64,000 bases of DNA from Comamonas sp. GB3 AK4-5 (GTDB lineage Bacteria > Pseudomonadota > Gammaproteobacteria > Burkholderiales > Burkholderiaceae_C): contig NZ_CP166730.1 in assembly GCF_041320665.1 (NCBI RefSeq), positions 1,736,001-1,800,000 on the forward strand. The letters run 5' to 3'. A program made the position numbers and the translations under genes. Below, in pieces: positions 18,758 through 28,323 of this stretch (the first letter of the stretch is position 1; every line of letters begins with the position of its first letter). The notes under the pieces are model-generated. The model had not been told where the DNA came from, searched no databases, and worked only from the letters and a program-made list of their open reading frames with translations.

Positions 18758-21700
18758 GCGCACCGACCTCAAAAGCATTCTGATCATTGGCGCCGGTCCC
18801 ATCGTGATCGGCCAGGCCTGCGAGTTTGACTACTCCGGCGTGCAGGCCTGCAAGGCGCTGCGCGAAGAGGGTTACAAGGTCATTTTGATCAACAGCAACC
18901 CCGCCACGATCATGACCGACCCGGCCACGGCCGACGTCACCTACATCGAGCCCATCACCTGGCAGACGGTCGAGAAGATCATCGCCAAGGAGCGTCCCGA
19001 CGCCATCCTGCCCACCATGGGCGGCCAGACCGCGCTGAACTGCGCGCTGGACCTGTGGCACAACGGCGTGCTGGACAAGTACAAGGTCGAGCTGATCGGC
19101 GCCAAGCCCGAGGCCATCGACAAGGCCGAGGACCGCCTGAAGTTCAAGGACGCCATGACCAAGATCGGTCTGGGCTCCGCGCGCTCCGGCATCGCCCACT
19201 CCATGGACGAAGCCTGGGCCGTGCAAAAGGAAATGGGCTTTCCCACCGTGATCCGTCCCAGCTTCACGCTGGGTGGCACGGGTGGCGGCATTGCCTACAA
19301 CTCGGAAGAGTTCGAGACCATCTGCAAGCGCGGTCTGGAAGCCTCGCCCACCAACGAGCTGCTGATCGAAGAGTCGCTGCTGGGTTGGAAAGAGTACGAG
19401 ATGGAAGTGGTGCGCGACACCGCCGATAACTGCATCATCGTCTGCTCCATCGAGAACCTGGACCCCATGGGCGTGCACACCGGTGACTCCATCACCGTGG
19501 CACCTGCCCAGACGCTGACCGACAAAGAGTACCAAATCATGCGCAATGCCTCGCTGGCAGTGCTGCGTGAAATCGGTGTCGACACCGGTGGCTCCAATGT
19601 GCAGTTCTCGGTGAATCCCAAGGACGGTCGCATGATCGTCATCGAGATGAACCCGCGTGTCTCGCGCTCCTCGGCGCTGGCCTCCAAGGCCACGGGCTTC
19701 CCCATCGCCAAGATTGCGGCCAAGCTGGCCGTGGGCTTCACGCTGGACGAGCTGAAGAACGAAATCACCGGTGGCAAGACCCCGGCCTCGTTCGAGCCCT
19801 CGATCGACTACGTGGTCACCAAGATCCCGCGTTTTGCCTTCGAGAAGTTCCCTACGGCCGATAACCGCCTGACCACGCAGATGAAGTCCGTGGGCGAGGT
19901 CATGGCCATCGGCCGTACCTTCCAGGAGTCCTTCCAGAAAGCCCTGCGCGGCCTGGAAGTGGGCGTGGATGGCATGAACGAAAAAACCCAGGACCGCGAA
20001 ATCCTGGAAAAGGAACTGGGCGAGCCCGGTCCCGAGCGCATCTGGTATGTGGGCGACGCCTTCGCCGCCGGCTGGACGCTGGATGAAGTCCACAACATCA
20101 CCAAGATCGACAAATGGTTCCTGGTGCAGATCGAAGAGATCGTGAAGATCGAACTCGACCTGGACAAGCATTTTGAAGCCCATGGCGACAAGGCCTTGTC
20201 GCTGCTGGACGCCACGACGCTGCGCACGCTGAAGCAAAAAGGCTTCTCCGACCGCCGCCTGGCCAAGCTGCTGCACACCACGGACAAGGCCGTGCGTGAA
20301 GCACGCAAGGCCTTGAAGGTGCGCCCCGTGTTCAAGCGCGTGGACACCTGTGCGGCCGAGTTCGCTTCCAACACTGCGTACATGTACTCCACGTACGACG
20401 AGGAATGCGAAGCCGCGCCCACCAACAAGAAGAAGATCATGGTGCTGGGCGGTGGCCCCAACCGGATCGGCCAGGGCATCGAGTTTGACTACTGCTGCGT
20501 GCACGCCGCCATGGCCATGCGCGAAGACGGCTATGAGTCCATCATGGTCAACTGCAACCCCGAGACCGTGTCCACCGACTACGACACGTCCGATCGCCTG
20601 TACTTCGAGCCGCTGACGCTGGAAGACGTGCTGGAAATCGTGGCCATCGAGCAGCCTGTCGGCGTGATCGTGCAGTACGGCGGTCAGACGCCTTTGAAGC
20701 TGGCCCTGGGCCTGGAAAAAGAAGGCGTGCCCATCATCGGCACCTCGCCCGACATGATCGACGCGGCCGAAGACCGTGAGCGCTTCCAGAAGTTGCTCAA
20801 CGACCTGGGCCTGCTGCAGCCGCCGAACGCCACGGCCCGTACCGAAGCCGAAGCGCTGGAAAAGGCCGCCGGCCTGGGCTATCCCCTGGTGGTGCGCCCC
20901 AGCTATGTGCTGGGTGGCCGCGCCATGGAAATCGTGCACGAGCAGCGCGATCTGGAGCGCTATATGCGCGAAGCCGTGAAGGTCAGCAACGACTCGCCCG
21001 TGCTGCTGGACCACTTCCTGTCCAACGCCATCGAGTGCGATGTGGACTGCGTGCGCGACAGCAGCGGCGCCGTGTTCATCGGCGGCGTGATGGAGCATAT
21101 CGAGCAAGCCGGCGTGCACAGCGGTGACTCCGCCTGCTCGCTGCCGCCTTACTACTTGAAGCCCGAGACCGTGGCCGAGATCAAGCGCCAGACCGCTGCC
21201 ATGGCCGAAGGCCTGCATGTGGTGGGTCTGATGAATGTGCAGTTCGCCATCCAGGAGCGTGACGGCCAGGACATCATCTATGTGCTGGAAGTTAATCCCC
21301 GCGCCTCGCGCACCGTGCCCTTTGTCTCCAAGGCCACGGGCATCCAGCTGGCCAAGGTGGCGGCACGCTGCATGGTGGGCCAGACCCTGGCCGAGCAGGG
21401 CGTGACCAAGGAGGTGACCCCGCCTTACTTCAGCGTCAAGGAAGCCGTCTTCCCCTTTGTGAAGTTCCCCGGTGTGGACACCATCCTCGGCCCCGAGATG
21501 AAGTCCACCGGCGAAGTCATGGGCGTGGGCAAGACCTTTGGCGAGGCCTTTGTGAAGAGCCAACTGGGCGCCGGCGTCAAGCTGCCTACCGAAGGCAAGG
21601 TCTTCCTCACCGTGAAGAACAATGACAAGGCGCGCGCCGTGGTCATCGCCAAGGAGTTGGCGGCCATGGGCTTCACCCTGTGCGCCACGCGTGGCACGGC

Positions 21701-21998
21701 GGCTGCAATCGCCGAAGCCGGTGTGGAGGTGCAGACCGTGAACAAGGTCACGGAGGGCCGCCCCCACATCGTGGACATGGTGAAGAACGAAGAGATCGCC
21801 ATGGTCATCAACACGGTGGAAGAGCGCCGCAATGCGATTGCCGACTCGCGCGCCATCCGTACCAGCGCCCTGCTGGCACGGGTGACCACCTTCACCACCA
21901 TCTTCGGCGCGGAAGCGGCTGTGGACGGCATGAAGGCCATGCGTGGCAATCTGGATGTGTACTCTGTCCAAGAGCTGCACGCCCAGTTGGCGCATTGA
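18750..21998 (+). CDS. carB: Carbamoyl-phosphate synthase large subunit
   Basis: CarB makes carbamoyl phosphate from bicarbonate, ammonia and two ATP. The 1082-residue protein shows the expected internal duplication: an N-terminal carboxyphosphate ATP-grasp half ([23 protein letters not shown]... and [22 protein letters not shown]) and a C-terminal carbamate half ([23 protein letters not shown]... and [18 protein letters not shown]). An oligomerisation domain lies between them, and a C-terminal MGS-like allosteric domain follows from about residue 945 ([20 protein letters not shown]). Length is normal. A strong hairpin terminator follows the stop by about 75 bp. Confidence 0.98.
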   Translation: MPKRTDLKSILIIGAGPIVIGQACEFDYSGVQACKALREEGYKVILINSNPATIMTDPATADVTYIEPITWQTVEKIIAKERPDAILPTMGGQTALNCALDLWHNGVLDKYKVELIGAKPEAIDKAEDRLKFKDAMTKIGLGSARSGIAHSMDEAWAVQKEMGFPTVIRPSFTLGGTGGGIAYNSEEFETICKRGLEASPTNELLIEESLLGWKEYEMEVVRDTADNCIIVCSIENLDPMGVHTGDSITVAPAQTLTDKEYQIMRNASLAVLREIGVDTGGSNVQFSVNPKDGRMIVIEMNPRVSRSSALASKATGFPIAKIAAKLAVGFTLDELKNEITGGKTPASFEPSIDYVVTKIPRFAFEKFPTADNRLTTQMKSVGEVMAIGRTFQESFQKALRGLEVGVDGMNEKTQDREILEKELGEPGPERIWYVGDAFAAGWTLDEVHNITKIDKWFLVQIEEIVKIELDLDKHFEAHGDKALSLLDATTLRTLKQKGFSDRRLAKLLHTTDKAVREARKALKVRPVFKRVDTCAAEFASNTAYMYSTYDEECEAAPTNKKKIMVLGGGPNRIGQGIEFDYCCVHAAMAMREDGYESIMVNCNPETVSTDYDTSDRLYFEPLTLEDVLEIVAIEQPVGVIVQYGGQTPLKLALGLEKEGVPIIGTSPDMIDAAEDRERFQKLLNDLGLLQPPNATARTEAEALEKAAGLGYPLVVRPSYVLGGRAMEIVHEQRDLERYMREAVKVSNDSPVLLDHFLSNAIECDVDCVRDSSGAVFIGGVMEHIEQAGVHSGDSACSLPPYYLKPETVAEIKRQTAAMAEGLHVVGLMNVQFAIQERDGQDIIYVLEVNPRASRTVPFVSKATGIQLAKVAARCMVGQTLAEQGVTKEVTPPYFSVKEAVFPFVKFPGVDTILGPEMKSTGEVMGVGKTFGEAFVKSQLGAGVKLPTEGKVFLTVKNNDKARAVVIAKELAAMGFTLCATRGTAAAIAEAGVEVQTVNKVTEGRPHIVDMVKNEEIAMVINTVEERRNAIADSRAIRTSALLARVTTFTTIFGAEAAVDGMKAMRGNLDVYSVQELHAQLAH

Positions 21999-22070
21999 GC
22001 CGGCAGCGGGTTTTTTCCGCACCGATGCCGTGGCAAACGCGGCATAATCGGCACTGACCGATAAGAGACC

Positions 22071-22104
22071 ACCGCCGCGCTGACAGCGCGGCGGTTTGTT
22101 TTTG
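22071..22104 (+). terminator. Intrinsic terminator downstream of carB
   Basis: ACCGCCGCGCT (22071-22081), loop GAC, AGCGCGGCGGT (22085-22095), then a T-rich tail (TTGTTTTT). This perfect 11-bp GC-rich stem ends carAB and separates it from greA, whose own promoter should lie between 22105 and 22200; I could not assign its hexamers. Confidence 0.85.
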
Positions 22105-22216
22105 TGGGGTATGGCCCCCATATCGGGCCCCATATTGCCCAGGCCGCATGGCCATGGGCGACCCCGCGCGCCGGGTGCTCACCGCACCTGGCAATGCTTT
22201 TAGTGGAGACTTAACT

Positions 22217-22693
22217 ATGGCCACCATTCCCATTACCAAGCGCGGCGCAGAGAAGCTCAAGGAAGAGTTGCAGCGCCTGAAGACCGTGGAGCGTCCTGCC
22301 GTGATCCAGGCGATTGCCGAGGCACGTGCCCAGGGCGATCTGAGCGAGAACGCCGAATACGAATCCGCCAAGGAACACCAGGGCTTTATCGAAGGCCGCA
22401 TTGCCGAGATCGAAAGCAAGCTGTCCTCGGCCCAGGTCATCGAGCCCTCGTCGGTGGACGCAGGTGGTCGCGTGGTGTTTGGCGCCACCGTGGAGCTGGA
22501 AGACGAAGACAGCGGCGCCGCCGTGACCTACCAGATCGTGGGTGAGGACGAGGCCGACCTGAAGCTGGGCCTGATCAACATCTCCAGCCCCATTGCCCGC
22601 GCGCTGATTGGCAAGGAAGAGGGCGATGTCGCCGTGGTGCAGGCCCCGGGTGGCGAGCGCCGCTACGAAGTGGTGGCGGTCAAGTACCTGTAA
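22217..22693 (+). CDS. greA: Transcription elongation factor GreA
   Basis: GreA rescues backtracked RNA polymerase by stimulating cleavage of the transcript 3' end. The 158-residue protein is the same length as the E. coli factor. It has an N-terminal coiled coil ([18 protein letters not shown] to about residue 75) whose tip holds the acidic [10 protein letters not shown] motif, then the C-terminal FKBP-like domain ending [10 protein letters not shown]. The ATG at 22217 has a GTGGAGAC site. A DUF4149 gene follows after 11 bp and probably shares its transcript. Confidence 0.97.
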   Translation: MATIPITKRGAEKLKEELQRLKTVERPAVIQAIAEARAQGDLSENAEYESAKEHQGFIEGRIAEIESKLSSAQVIEPSSVDAGGRVVFGATVELEDEDSGAAVTYQIVGEDEADLKLGLINISSPIARALIGKEEGDVAVVQAPGGERRYEVVAVKYL

Positions 22694-22704
22694 CAAGGCA
22701 AGGC

Positions 22705-23163
22705 ATGCACGGTTTGCAGGCCCGTTTGCCCTGGCTGCTGGCCGCCCTGTGGTGGGGCAGCCTGACGGCCATGGGCGTGGCCGTGCAGGTGTTGTTTGCC
22801 CACTGGCCACGCACACCGGCCGCAGGTGCGGCGGCGGCCTTGCTGGCAGCGCAGGCCTGGATTTCCGTAGCATGTGGTGTGCTGCTGCTGGTGATTTCCA
22901 AGAAAAAACATGCGCAAAAGCAGGAGCCATGGGCACAGGATGCTCTGGTTTTTGTGCTGGGCGGCTTGCTGCTGGCGCTGCTGGGTCAATACGGCGTGTT
23001 GCCGCGCGCGCTGGCCGGGCAAGGTGCTGTCTGGTTCTATCTGGGCCTGGCGCTGTATGCCCTGCAGTGGCTGTGCGCGCTGTGCGTGGTGTGGCGATTG
23101 ACCAGGACTCCCCTTGAGCAGCCTTCCGCGTCTTTCTCCCAGGAGGAGGACGGCAGAGCGTAG
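22705..23163 (+). CDS. DUF4149-like integral membrane protein
   Basis: This 152-residue protein has four likely membrane segments (about 8-30, 40-65, 75-100 and 108-130) and a charged C-terminal tail after TRTPLEQ. The overall look (WLLAALWWGSLTAMGVAVQVLFA at the start) resembles the DUF4149/TMEM205-type membrane proteins often found next to greA in Burkholderiales. No catalytic motif is visible and its function is unknown. It begins 11 bp after greA and ends before a bidirectional terminator shared with the convergent glycosyltransferase. Confidence 0.8.
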   Translation: MHGLQARLPWLLAALWWGSLTAMGVAVQVLFAHWPRTPAAGAAAALLAAQAWISVACGVLLLVISKKKHAQKQEPWAQDALVFVLGGLLLALLGQYGVLPRALAGQGAVWFYLGLALYALQWLCALCVVWRLTRTPLEQPSASFSQEEDGRA

Positions 23164-23164
23164 G

Positions 23165-23200
23165 CCCTGGCTCGCTGTCTCCAGCTTGGTGTGGCCTTTG
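23165..23200 (+). repeat. Possible degenerate tail of the convergent-gene intergenic repeat
   Basis: GCCCTGGCTCGCTGTC at 23165-23180, followed by a GGTGTGGCC segment, resembles the 3' part of the repeat at 29664-29760 (GCCCTTGCTCGCTGTC, then a GGGCTGTGCC segment). Like the other copies it lies between convergent genes. Only the tail is recognisable, so this is tentative. Confidence 0.35.
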
Positions 23201-23213
23201 CCGCGCCCTATAC

Positions 23214-23242
23214 AAAAAAGCAGTCCCTGGGACTGCTTTTTT
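23214..23242. terminator. Bidirectional terminator between convergent genes
   Basis: AAAAAAGCAGTCC (23214-23226), a three-base loop, and GGACTGCTTTTTT (23230-23242) form a near-perfect palindrome with A's on one side and T's on the other. It can stop transcription from greA-DUF4149 (plus) and from the glycosyltransferase (minus). Confidence 0.88.
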
Positions 23243-23300
23243 CATAGCGCCTTACACAGGTGGTGTATGCGATTGGAGCGGGTTTTGCCTTGAATTCGGC

Positions 23301-24053
23301 TCACTCGCGCCAGTGCTCGGCCACCCACAGAGCGGGCTTGATGAAGCGAAAGCGGCGGTTGCGCCGGCCGGCCAGGGCGTCGGGCGGGTTGCACTCGCCA
23401 TGGAAGATGACGATGCGCGCGCCTTCGGGCACAAAGGGGGCTTTCCAGTAATTGGTGGGCCAGCTGGGGATGCCGTGGTATTTGAAGCTGGGGCACCAGG
23501 CCGCTGGCCAGTATTGGAGCTTGCCTTGCTTGTGCAGCACATCCGACAGATAGGCCTGCTCATTGCGGAACTGCTTGCGGATTTCCTCGAAGTGGCCGCG
23601 GAAATATTCCAGCACATCCGGGTGGGCGCCCAGCTCGAAGCGGTACACCGACGAATTGCCGGTGATGCGCCAGGGCCGCTTGTGGTCGTGGATGATGAGG
23701 AATTCACCCGGGTGGGTGAAGAACTCGTCCAGAGGGCCGGTGACCACCACGTCCACGTCCAGAAACAGGGCCGTGCCCTTGAGGCCGTGCAGGTCGGCGG
23801 CAAAGGTGGTCAGCTTGGTCCAGCCGCGCTCGGGAATGCCGGCAGGCAGGTCCAGCGAGGGAATGGGCAGGCATTGCACCTCGGGGCGAATCCCTTCGCT
23901 GTTGTCGGTCAGGCAGACAAAGCGAAAATCACCGCTGAGATGGCGGCGCACCATGGCGTAGAGACGGTTGACGTACTCCGGGCCGTACTTGGTGCCCCAC
24001 TTCATGCAGAGGATGTGGCGCTCGGGCGCCGCCGATGTCGTATTCAGTGCCAT
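23301..24053 (-). CDS. Putative glycosyltransferase with DVD motif
   Basis: This 250-residue cytoplasmic protein looks like a GT-A-fold sugar transferase. It has HILCMKWGTKYGPEYVNRLYAMVRRH near the N-terminus, a strand ending in FLDVDVVVTGPLDEFF (a DxD metal/nucleotide-sugar motif around residue 100), and IVIFHGECNPPDAL near the C-terminus. The acceptor and sugar are unknown; a role in surface glycan synthesis is possible. The ATG at 24053 is preferred over an upstream in-frame TTG at 24086, which adds only 11 non-conserved residues. yhbY lies upstream on the same strand, so the pair may be co-transcribed. Confidence 0.75.
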   Translation of the reverse strand: MALNTTSAAPERHILCMKWGTKYGPEYVNRLYAMVRRHLSGDFRFVCLTDNSEGIRPEVQCLPIPSLDLPAGIPERGWTKLTTFAADLHGLKGTALFLDVDVVVTGPLDEFFTHPGEFLIIHDHKRPWRITGNSSVYRFELGAHPDVLEYFRGHFEEIRKQFRNEQAYLSDVLHKQGKLQYWPAAWCPSFKYHGIPSWPTNYWKAPFVPEGARIVIFHGECNPPDALAGRRNRRFRFIKPALWVAEHWRE

Positions 24054-24088
24054 GGCAGGTGTGTTGTGGGTGTGCGGCGTACGCAAGC

Positions 24089-24559
24089 TCAGCCCAGTCG
24101 GCCCTTCTTGACGGATTTTTGCTTGGGCTTGGCACGCTTGATCTGGCCGCCGGCCGTCAGGCGCTGGTTGCCCAGCACGCGCAGCTGCTTGACTTCAGGG
24201 CGCTGGCCGGCTTTGCCGAACTTCAGCACCTTGACGTCACGCGGGCCGGGCATGCGGTCTTCATCAAAGGCCTTTTCCTTTTCGGGGATAGGGCGCCACA
24301 GCACCAGCAGCTTGCCGATGTGTTGGATGGGGGCCGCGTTCAGCTCGTCGCACAGCTGCTGGTAGATCTGTTCACGGGTGGCGCGCTCGTCGCCGAAGAC
24401 ACGGACCTTGATCAGGCCATGGGCGTTGAGCGCGGCGTCCACTTCCTTCTGGACGGCAGGGGTGAGGCCGTCGCCACCGATGAGGACCACGGGGTCCAGG
24501 TGGTGGGCGTTGGCGCGGTGTTCCCGGCGCTCTGCGGGAGTCAATTCAATTTGGGGCAT
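24089..24559 (-). CDS. yhbY: YhbY family RNA-binding protein (CRM domain)
   Basis: YhbY is a single CRM-domain RNA-binding protein associated with pre-50S ribosomal particles. The CRM domain covers about residues 5-95: [40 protein letters not shown], then [16 protein letters not shown]. The protein is 156 residues, about 60 longer than the E. coli homologue; the extra C-terminal tail is basic and ends [18 protein letters not shown]. It is divergent from rlmE with only 32 bp between the starts. The pairing of a ribosome assembly factor with an rRNA methyltransferase is conserved. Confidence 0.92.
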   Translation of the reverse strand: MPQIELTPAERREHRANAHHLDPVVLIGGDGLTPAVQKEVDAALNAHGLIKVRVFGDERATREQIYQQLCDELNAAPIQHIGKLLVLWRPIPEKEKAFDEDRMPGPRDVKVLKFGKAGQRPEVKQLRVLGNQRLTAGGQIKRAKPKQKSVKKGRLG

Positions 24560-24591
24560 GGGCCGTATTATCGAGGCAGGAAGAATTTCGC

Positions 24592-25248
24592 ATGAAGATC
24601 AAAACCAAAAGCAAGAAAGTGGATAAGGCATGGCTGAACAGCCATGTCAACGATCCCTATGTCAAAGCCGCGCAAAAAGACGGCTACCGCGCCCGTGCGG
24701 CCTACAAGTTGAAGGAAATCGACGAGGCATTCAAGCTGATAAAGCCCGGCGACATTGTGGTGGATCTGGGCTGTGCACCCGGTGCCTGGAGCCAGTACCT
24801 GCGCCGGCGCCTGGCGCCGCAGGGTGCGGCCGTGGGCTCGCTCCAAGGTGCCATCATCTCACTGGATCTACTGCCCATGGAGTCTATCGAAGGCGTGCAC
24901 TACATCCAGGGGGATTTCCGCGAAGGAAGCGTGCTGGCCCAGCTCGAGGAGGCTGTGCAGGGACGGCCCGTGGATGTGGTGGTGTCGGATATGGCGCCCA
25001 ATCTGTCGGGCAACGGGACCACGGACGGTGCCCGCGTGGCGCATTTGATCGAGCTGGCGGTAGACTTTGCCACCCAGCATCTGCAGCCCGATGGGGCGCT
25101 GGTGGTCAAACTGTTTCACGGCAGCGGCTATGAGGAGCTGGTGGCGCTGTTCCGCCAGACCTTCCGCGTGGTCAAGCCGTACAAGCCCAAATCTTCGCGC
25201 GACAGATCGTCTGAAACATTCCTGATCGGAATGGGTTTAAAGCCCTAA
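24592..25248 (+). CDS. rlmE: 23S rRNA (uridine-2'-O)-methyltransferase RlmE (FtsJ/RrmJ)
   Basis: RlmE methylates the ribose of U2552 in the A-loop of 23S rRNA. The 218-residue protein opens with [19 protein letters not shown] and [12 protein letters not shown], which holds a catalytic Lys. The SAM-binding [14 protein letters not shown] motif, [14 protein letters not shown] with the catalytic Asp, and [10 protein letters not shown] with the second Lys follow. A TATTAT (24566-24571) in the 32-bp gap to the divergent yhbY may be its -10. It lies upstream of ftsH, the classical rlmE-ftsH heat-shock arrangement, but a separate candidate promoter precedes ftsH. Confidence 0.96.
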   Translation: MKIKTKSKKVDKAWLNSHVNDPYVKAAQKDGYRARAAYKLKEIDEAFKLIKPGDIVVDLGCAPGAWSQYLRRRLAPQGAAVGSLQGAIISLDLLPMESIEGVHYIQGDFREGSVLAQLEEAVQGRPVDVVVSDMAPNLSGNGTTDGARVAHLIELAVDFATQHLQPDGALVVKLFHGSGYEELVALFRQTFRVVKPYKPKSSRDRSSETFLIGMGLKP

Positions 25249-25350
25249 AGCCGTCTGAAGGCGCAAGGGCTTCCCGCCAATGGGGGCTTGATGGGCCGAA
25301 TGCCCTGGGAGCCCTGTCGCCTTCGCAGGAATAAGGTTTCGGTTCATCCG

Positions 25351-25378
25351 CTTGAAACACCTAAAATAGGCCTTATAT
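25351..25378 (+). promoter_or_regulatory. Candidate sigma-32 heat-shock promoter for ftsH
   Basis: CTTGAAA at 25351-25357, a 13-bp spacer and CCTTATAT at 25371-25378 match the heat-shock consensus (CTTGAAA, 13-15 bp, CCCCATAT), with two mismatches in the -10. It lies about 54 bp before the ftsH start. ftsH is a known sigma-32 target in enterobacteria; its use here is inference. Confidence 0.55.
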
Positions 25379-25431
25379 GGATGGCATTGCCCGTCCAGGT
25401 CTGAATTTCGCCTTTTTCATTGGAGCCCCGC

Positions 25432-27360
25432 TTGAACAATCAGTGGTTTTCTAAAGTTGCCGTATGGCTTGTCATCGCCATGGTGCTGTTTACGGTGTTC
25501 AAACAGTTCGACACGCGTGGCGGGGCCAGTGCGGGCTATGTGGGCTATTCCGATTTTCTGGAAGATGTGCGCAGCAACCGCATCAAGAGCGTGACGATCC
25601 AGGAAAGCCCGGGCGGCACGGAGATCATGGCCGTCACCAACGACGATCGCCGCATCCGCTCCACGGCCACCTACCTGGACCGTGGTCTGGTGGGTGATCT
25701 GATCAGCAACAACGTCAAGTTTGACGTCAAGCCGCGCGAAGAAGGTTCGCTGCTGATGAGCCTGCTGATCAGCTGGGGCCCCATGCTGCTGTTGATCGGC
25801 GTCTGGGTGTACTTCATGCGCCAGATGCAGGGCGGCGGCAAGGGCGGCGCGTTCAGCTTTGGCAAGTCCAAGGCGCGCATGCTGGACGAAAACAACAACA
25901 CCGTGACCTTTGCCGATGTGGCCGGCTGTGATGAGGCCAAGGAAGAGGTCAAGGAGGTCGTGGACTTCCTGAAAGACCCCAACAAGTTCCAGAAGCTGGG
26001 CGGCCGCATTCCGCGTGGCCTGCTGCTGGTGGGCCCTCCCGGCACCGGCAAGACCTTGCTGGCCAAGTCGATTGCGGGTGAGGCCAAAGTGCCTTTCTTC
26101 AGCATCTCGGGCTCTGACTTTGTGGAAATGTTCGTTGGCGTGGGCGCGGCCCGTGTGCGCGACATGTTCGAGAACGCCAAGAAGAATGCACCTTGCATCA
26201 TCTTCATCGATGAAATCGACGCCGTGGGCCGCCAGCGCGGCGCCGGCATGGGCGGTGGCAACGACGAGCGCGAGCAGACCCTGAACCAGATGCTGGTCGA
26301 GATGGACGGCTTCGAAACCAATATGGGTGTCATCGTGGTGGCCGCCACCAACCGCCCCGATATTCTGGATGCCGCCTTGCTGCGTCCCGGCCGTTTCGAC
26401 CGCCAGGTCTATGTGACCTTGCCCGACGTGCGTGGCCGCGAGCAAATCCTCAATGTGCACATGCGCAAGATCCCTGTGGGTCAGGATGTGAACCCCAACA
26501 TCATTGCCCGCGGTACGCCCGGCATGTCGGGTGCTGATCTGGCCAATCTGTGCAACGAGGCCGCCTTGATGGCTGCACGCCGCAATGCGCGCACCGTGGA
26601 GATGCAGGACTTCGAAAAGGCCAAGGACAAGATCATCATGGGTCCGGAGCGCAAGTCCATGGTCATGCCCGAGGAAGAGCGCCGCAACACGGCCTACCAC
26701 GAAGCAGGCCATGCACTGATCGGCAAGCTGCTGCCCAAGTGCGACCCCGTGCACAAGGTCACCATCATCCCGCGTGGTCGCGCCCTGGGCGTGACCATGA
26801 GCCTGCCCGAGAAGGACCGCTACTCCTACGACAAGGAGTTCATGCTCAACCAGATCGCCATGTTGTTCGGTGGCCGCATTGCCGAAGAAGTGTTCATGCA
26901 CCAGATGACCACGGGTGCGAGCAATGACTTCGAGCGTGCCACGCAAATCGCCCGTGACATGGTCACGCGCTACGGCATGACCGATGCACTGGGCCCCATG
27001 GTCTATGCCGAGCAGGAGGGCGAGCCCTTCCTGGGCCGCTCCATGAGCAAGCCCAGCAACATCAGCGAAGAGACCATGCAAAAGGTCGACGCCGAGGTGC
27101 GCCGCATCATCGACGAGCAGTACACCCTGGCGCGCAAGCTGATCGAGGACAACTCGGACAAGATGCACGCCATGGCCAAGGCCATGCTCGAGTGGGAAAC
27201 CATTGATGCCGAGCAACTGGACGACATCATGGCCGGCAAGGAGCCGCGTCCGCCCAAGGACTGGGTGCCGCGCAATCCACCGTCCAACAGCAATGACGGT
27301 GGCACCAGTGGCGGCACACCTGCGGTGGACCCCGACACAACGGCGCCATCTGCGGTGTAA
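25432..27360 (+). CDS. ftsH: ATP-dependent zinc metalloprotease FtsH
   Basis: FtsH is a membrane-anchored AAA+ protease that degrades misassembled membrane proteins and regulators such as sigma-32 and LpxC in E. coli. The 642-residue protein has two N-terminal membrane helices (about 7-24 and 103-122) flanking a periplasmic domain. The AAA domain has Walker A GPPGTGKT at 201-208, Walker B IIFIDEID and the second region of homology [20 protein letters not shown]. The protease domain has the zinc site HEAGH at 423-427. The start is TTG at 25432, six bases after a GGAG; this gives the family start [10 protein letters not shown] strong terminator follows. Confidence 0.97.
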   Translation: MNNQWFSKVAVWLVIAMVLFTVFKQFDTRGGASAGYVGYSDFLEDVRSNRIKSVTIQESPGGTEIMAVTNDDRRIRSTATYLDRGLVGDLISNNVKFDVKPREEGSLLMSLLISWGPMLLLIGVWVYFMRQMQGGGKGGAFSFGKSKARMLDENNNTVTFADVAGCDEAKEEVKEVVDFLKDPNKFQKLGGRIPRGLLLVGPPGTGKTLLAKSIAGEAKVPFFSISGSDFVEMFVGVGAARVRDMFENAKKNAPCIIFIDEIDAVGRQRGAGMGGGNDEREQTLNQMLVEMDGFETNMGVIVVAATNRPDILDAALLRPGRFDRQVYVTLPDVRGREQILNVHMRKIPVGQDVNPNIIARGTPGMSGADLANLCNEAALMAARRNARTVEMQDFEKAKDKIIMGPERKSMVMPEEERRNTAYHEAGHALIGKLLPKCDPVHKVTIIPRGRALGVTMSLPEKDRYSYDKEFMLNQIAMLFGGRIAEEVFMHQMTTGASNDFERATQIARDMVTRYGMTDALGPMVYAEQEGEPFLGRSMSKPSNISEETMQKVDAEVRRIIDEQYTLARKLIEDNSDKMHAMAKAMLEWETIDAEQLDDIMAGKEPRPPKDWVPRNPPSNSNDGGTSGGTPAVDPDTTAPSAV

Positions 27361-27378
27361 TCACCTCACACACACGAC

Positions 27379-27407
27379 AGCGGGGCTCTTGGAGCCCCGC
27401 TTTTTTT
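27379..27407 (+). terminator. Intrinsic terminator after ftsH
   Basis: AGCGGGGCTC (27379-27388), loop TTG, GAGCCCCGCT (27392-27401), then a T tract to 27407. It is immediately followed by the folP ribosome-binding region, so folP must be read through or have little independent leader. Confidence 0.9.
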
Positions 27408-27421
27408 CAGGGATGAAGGCA

Positions 27422-28273
27422 ATGGCTATGCAGGCGCAGTGGCAGGTATCACGTTTCACCATCGATCTGTCGACGCCCAAGGTGATGGGGATCGTGAACA
27501 CGACGCCTGACTCGTTTTCTGACGGCGGCCAGCATGACAGCGCCGGCGCGGCCCTGCAGCATGCCGAAAGGCTGCTTCAGCAAGGCGCCGACATACTGGA
27601 TATCGGCGGTGAGTCCACCCGGCCTGGCAGCCCTGCGGTTCCGCTGGATGTGGAGCTGCAGCGCGTGCTGCCCGTGGTGCAAGAGGCCGTGCGCTGGCAG
27701 GTGCCGATTTCCGTGGATACCTACAAGCCCGAGCTCATGCGCGCAGTGCTGGACCTGGGGGCCGACATCATCAATGACGTCTGGGCATTGCGGCAGCCCG
27801 GTGCCCGCGACATCATTGCGGCCCATGGCCGCTGTGGCGTGTGCCTGATGCACATGCACCAGACGCCGCAGACCATGCAGTTGCAGCACATGGAAGGTGA
27901 TGCCGTGGCGGCGGTGAAGCGGTTTTTGCAGGAGCAGTCGCAGCAGCTGCAGGCCATGGGGGTGGATGCACGGCGACTGGTGCTGGACTACGGCATAGGC
28001 TTTGGCAAAAGCGTTGCGCAGAATTTCGCCTTGCTGGCCCGTCAGCCAGAGCTGCTGGCGCTGGGCTTGCCGCTGCTGGCAGGCTGGTCACGCAAGGGCT
28101 CGCTGGGCCAGGTCACCGGTTGCGGGGTGGAAGACAGGCTGGTGCCCAGTGTCACGGCTGCCGTGCTGGCGGTGGAGCGCGGGGCGCGCATTGTGCGGGT
28201 GCACGATGTGGCTGCCACAGTGGCGGGCCTGAAGGTATGGCAGGCCATGCAGCGACAGAATCCACAGGATTAA
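27422..28273 (+). CDS. folP: Dihydropteroate synthase
   Basis: FolP joins p-aminobenzoate to dihydropterin pyrophosphate in folate synthesis and is the sulfonamide target. The TIM-barrel protein of about 283 residues has VMGIVNTTPDSFSDGG (pyrophosphate loop), ILDIGGESTRPGS, the ISVDTYKPE strand, INDVWAL, and LLAGWSRKGSLG with the catalytic Lys/Arg region. ATGs at 27413, 27422 and 27428 are all possible; 27422 has an AGGGA eight bases upstream. The gene order ftsH-folP-glmM is conserved in proteobacteria, though a terminator here separates ftsH from folP. Confidence 0.95.
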   Translation: MAMQAQWQVSRFTIDLSTPKVMGIVNTTPDSFSDGGQHDSAGAALQHAERLLQQGADILDIGGESTRPGSPAVPLDVELQRVLPVVQEAVRWQVPISVDTYKPELMRAVLDLGADIINDVWALRQPGARDIIAAHGRCGVCLMHMHQTPQTMQLQHMEGDAVAAVKRFLQEQSQQLQAMGVDARRLVLDYGIGFGKSVAQNFALLARQPELLALGLPLLAGWSRKGSLGQVTGCGVEDRLVPSVTAAVLAVERGARIVRVHDVAATVAGLKVWQAMQRQNPQD

Positions 28274-28323
28274 GTGGCCACGGGACGGCCTGAAAAAATC
28301 AAATCACACAAAGGAGGAACGCG

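Noticed and set aside
18714..22133. A very long open frame on the minus strand opposite carB
   Set aside because: It mirrors carB codon for codon in a GC-rich gene, is extremely His/Gly-rich, and has no recognisable domain. It is a composition artefact.
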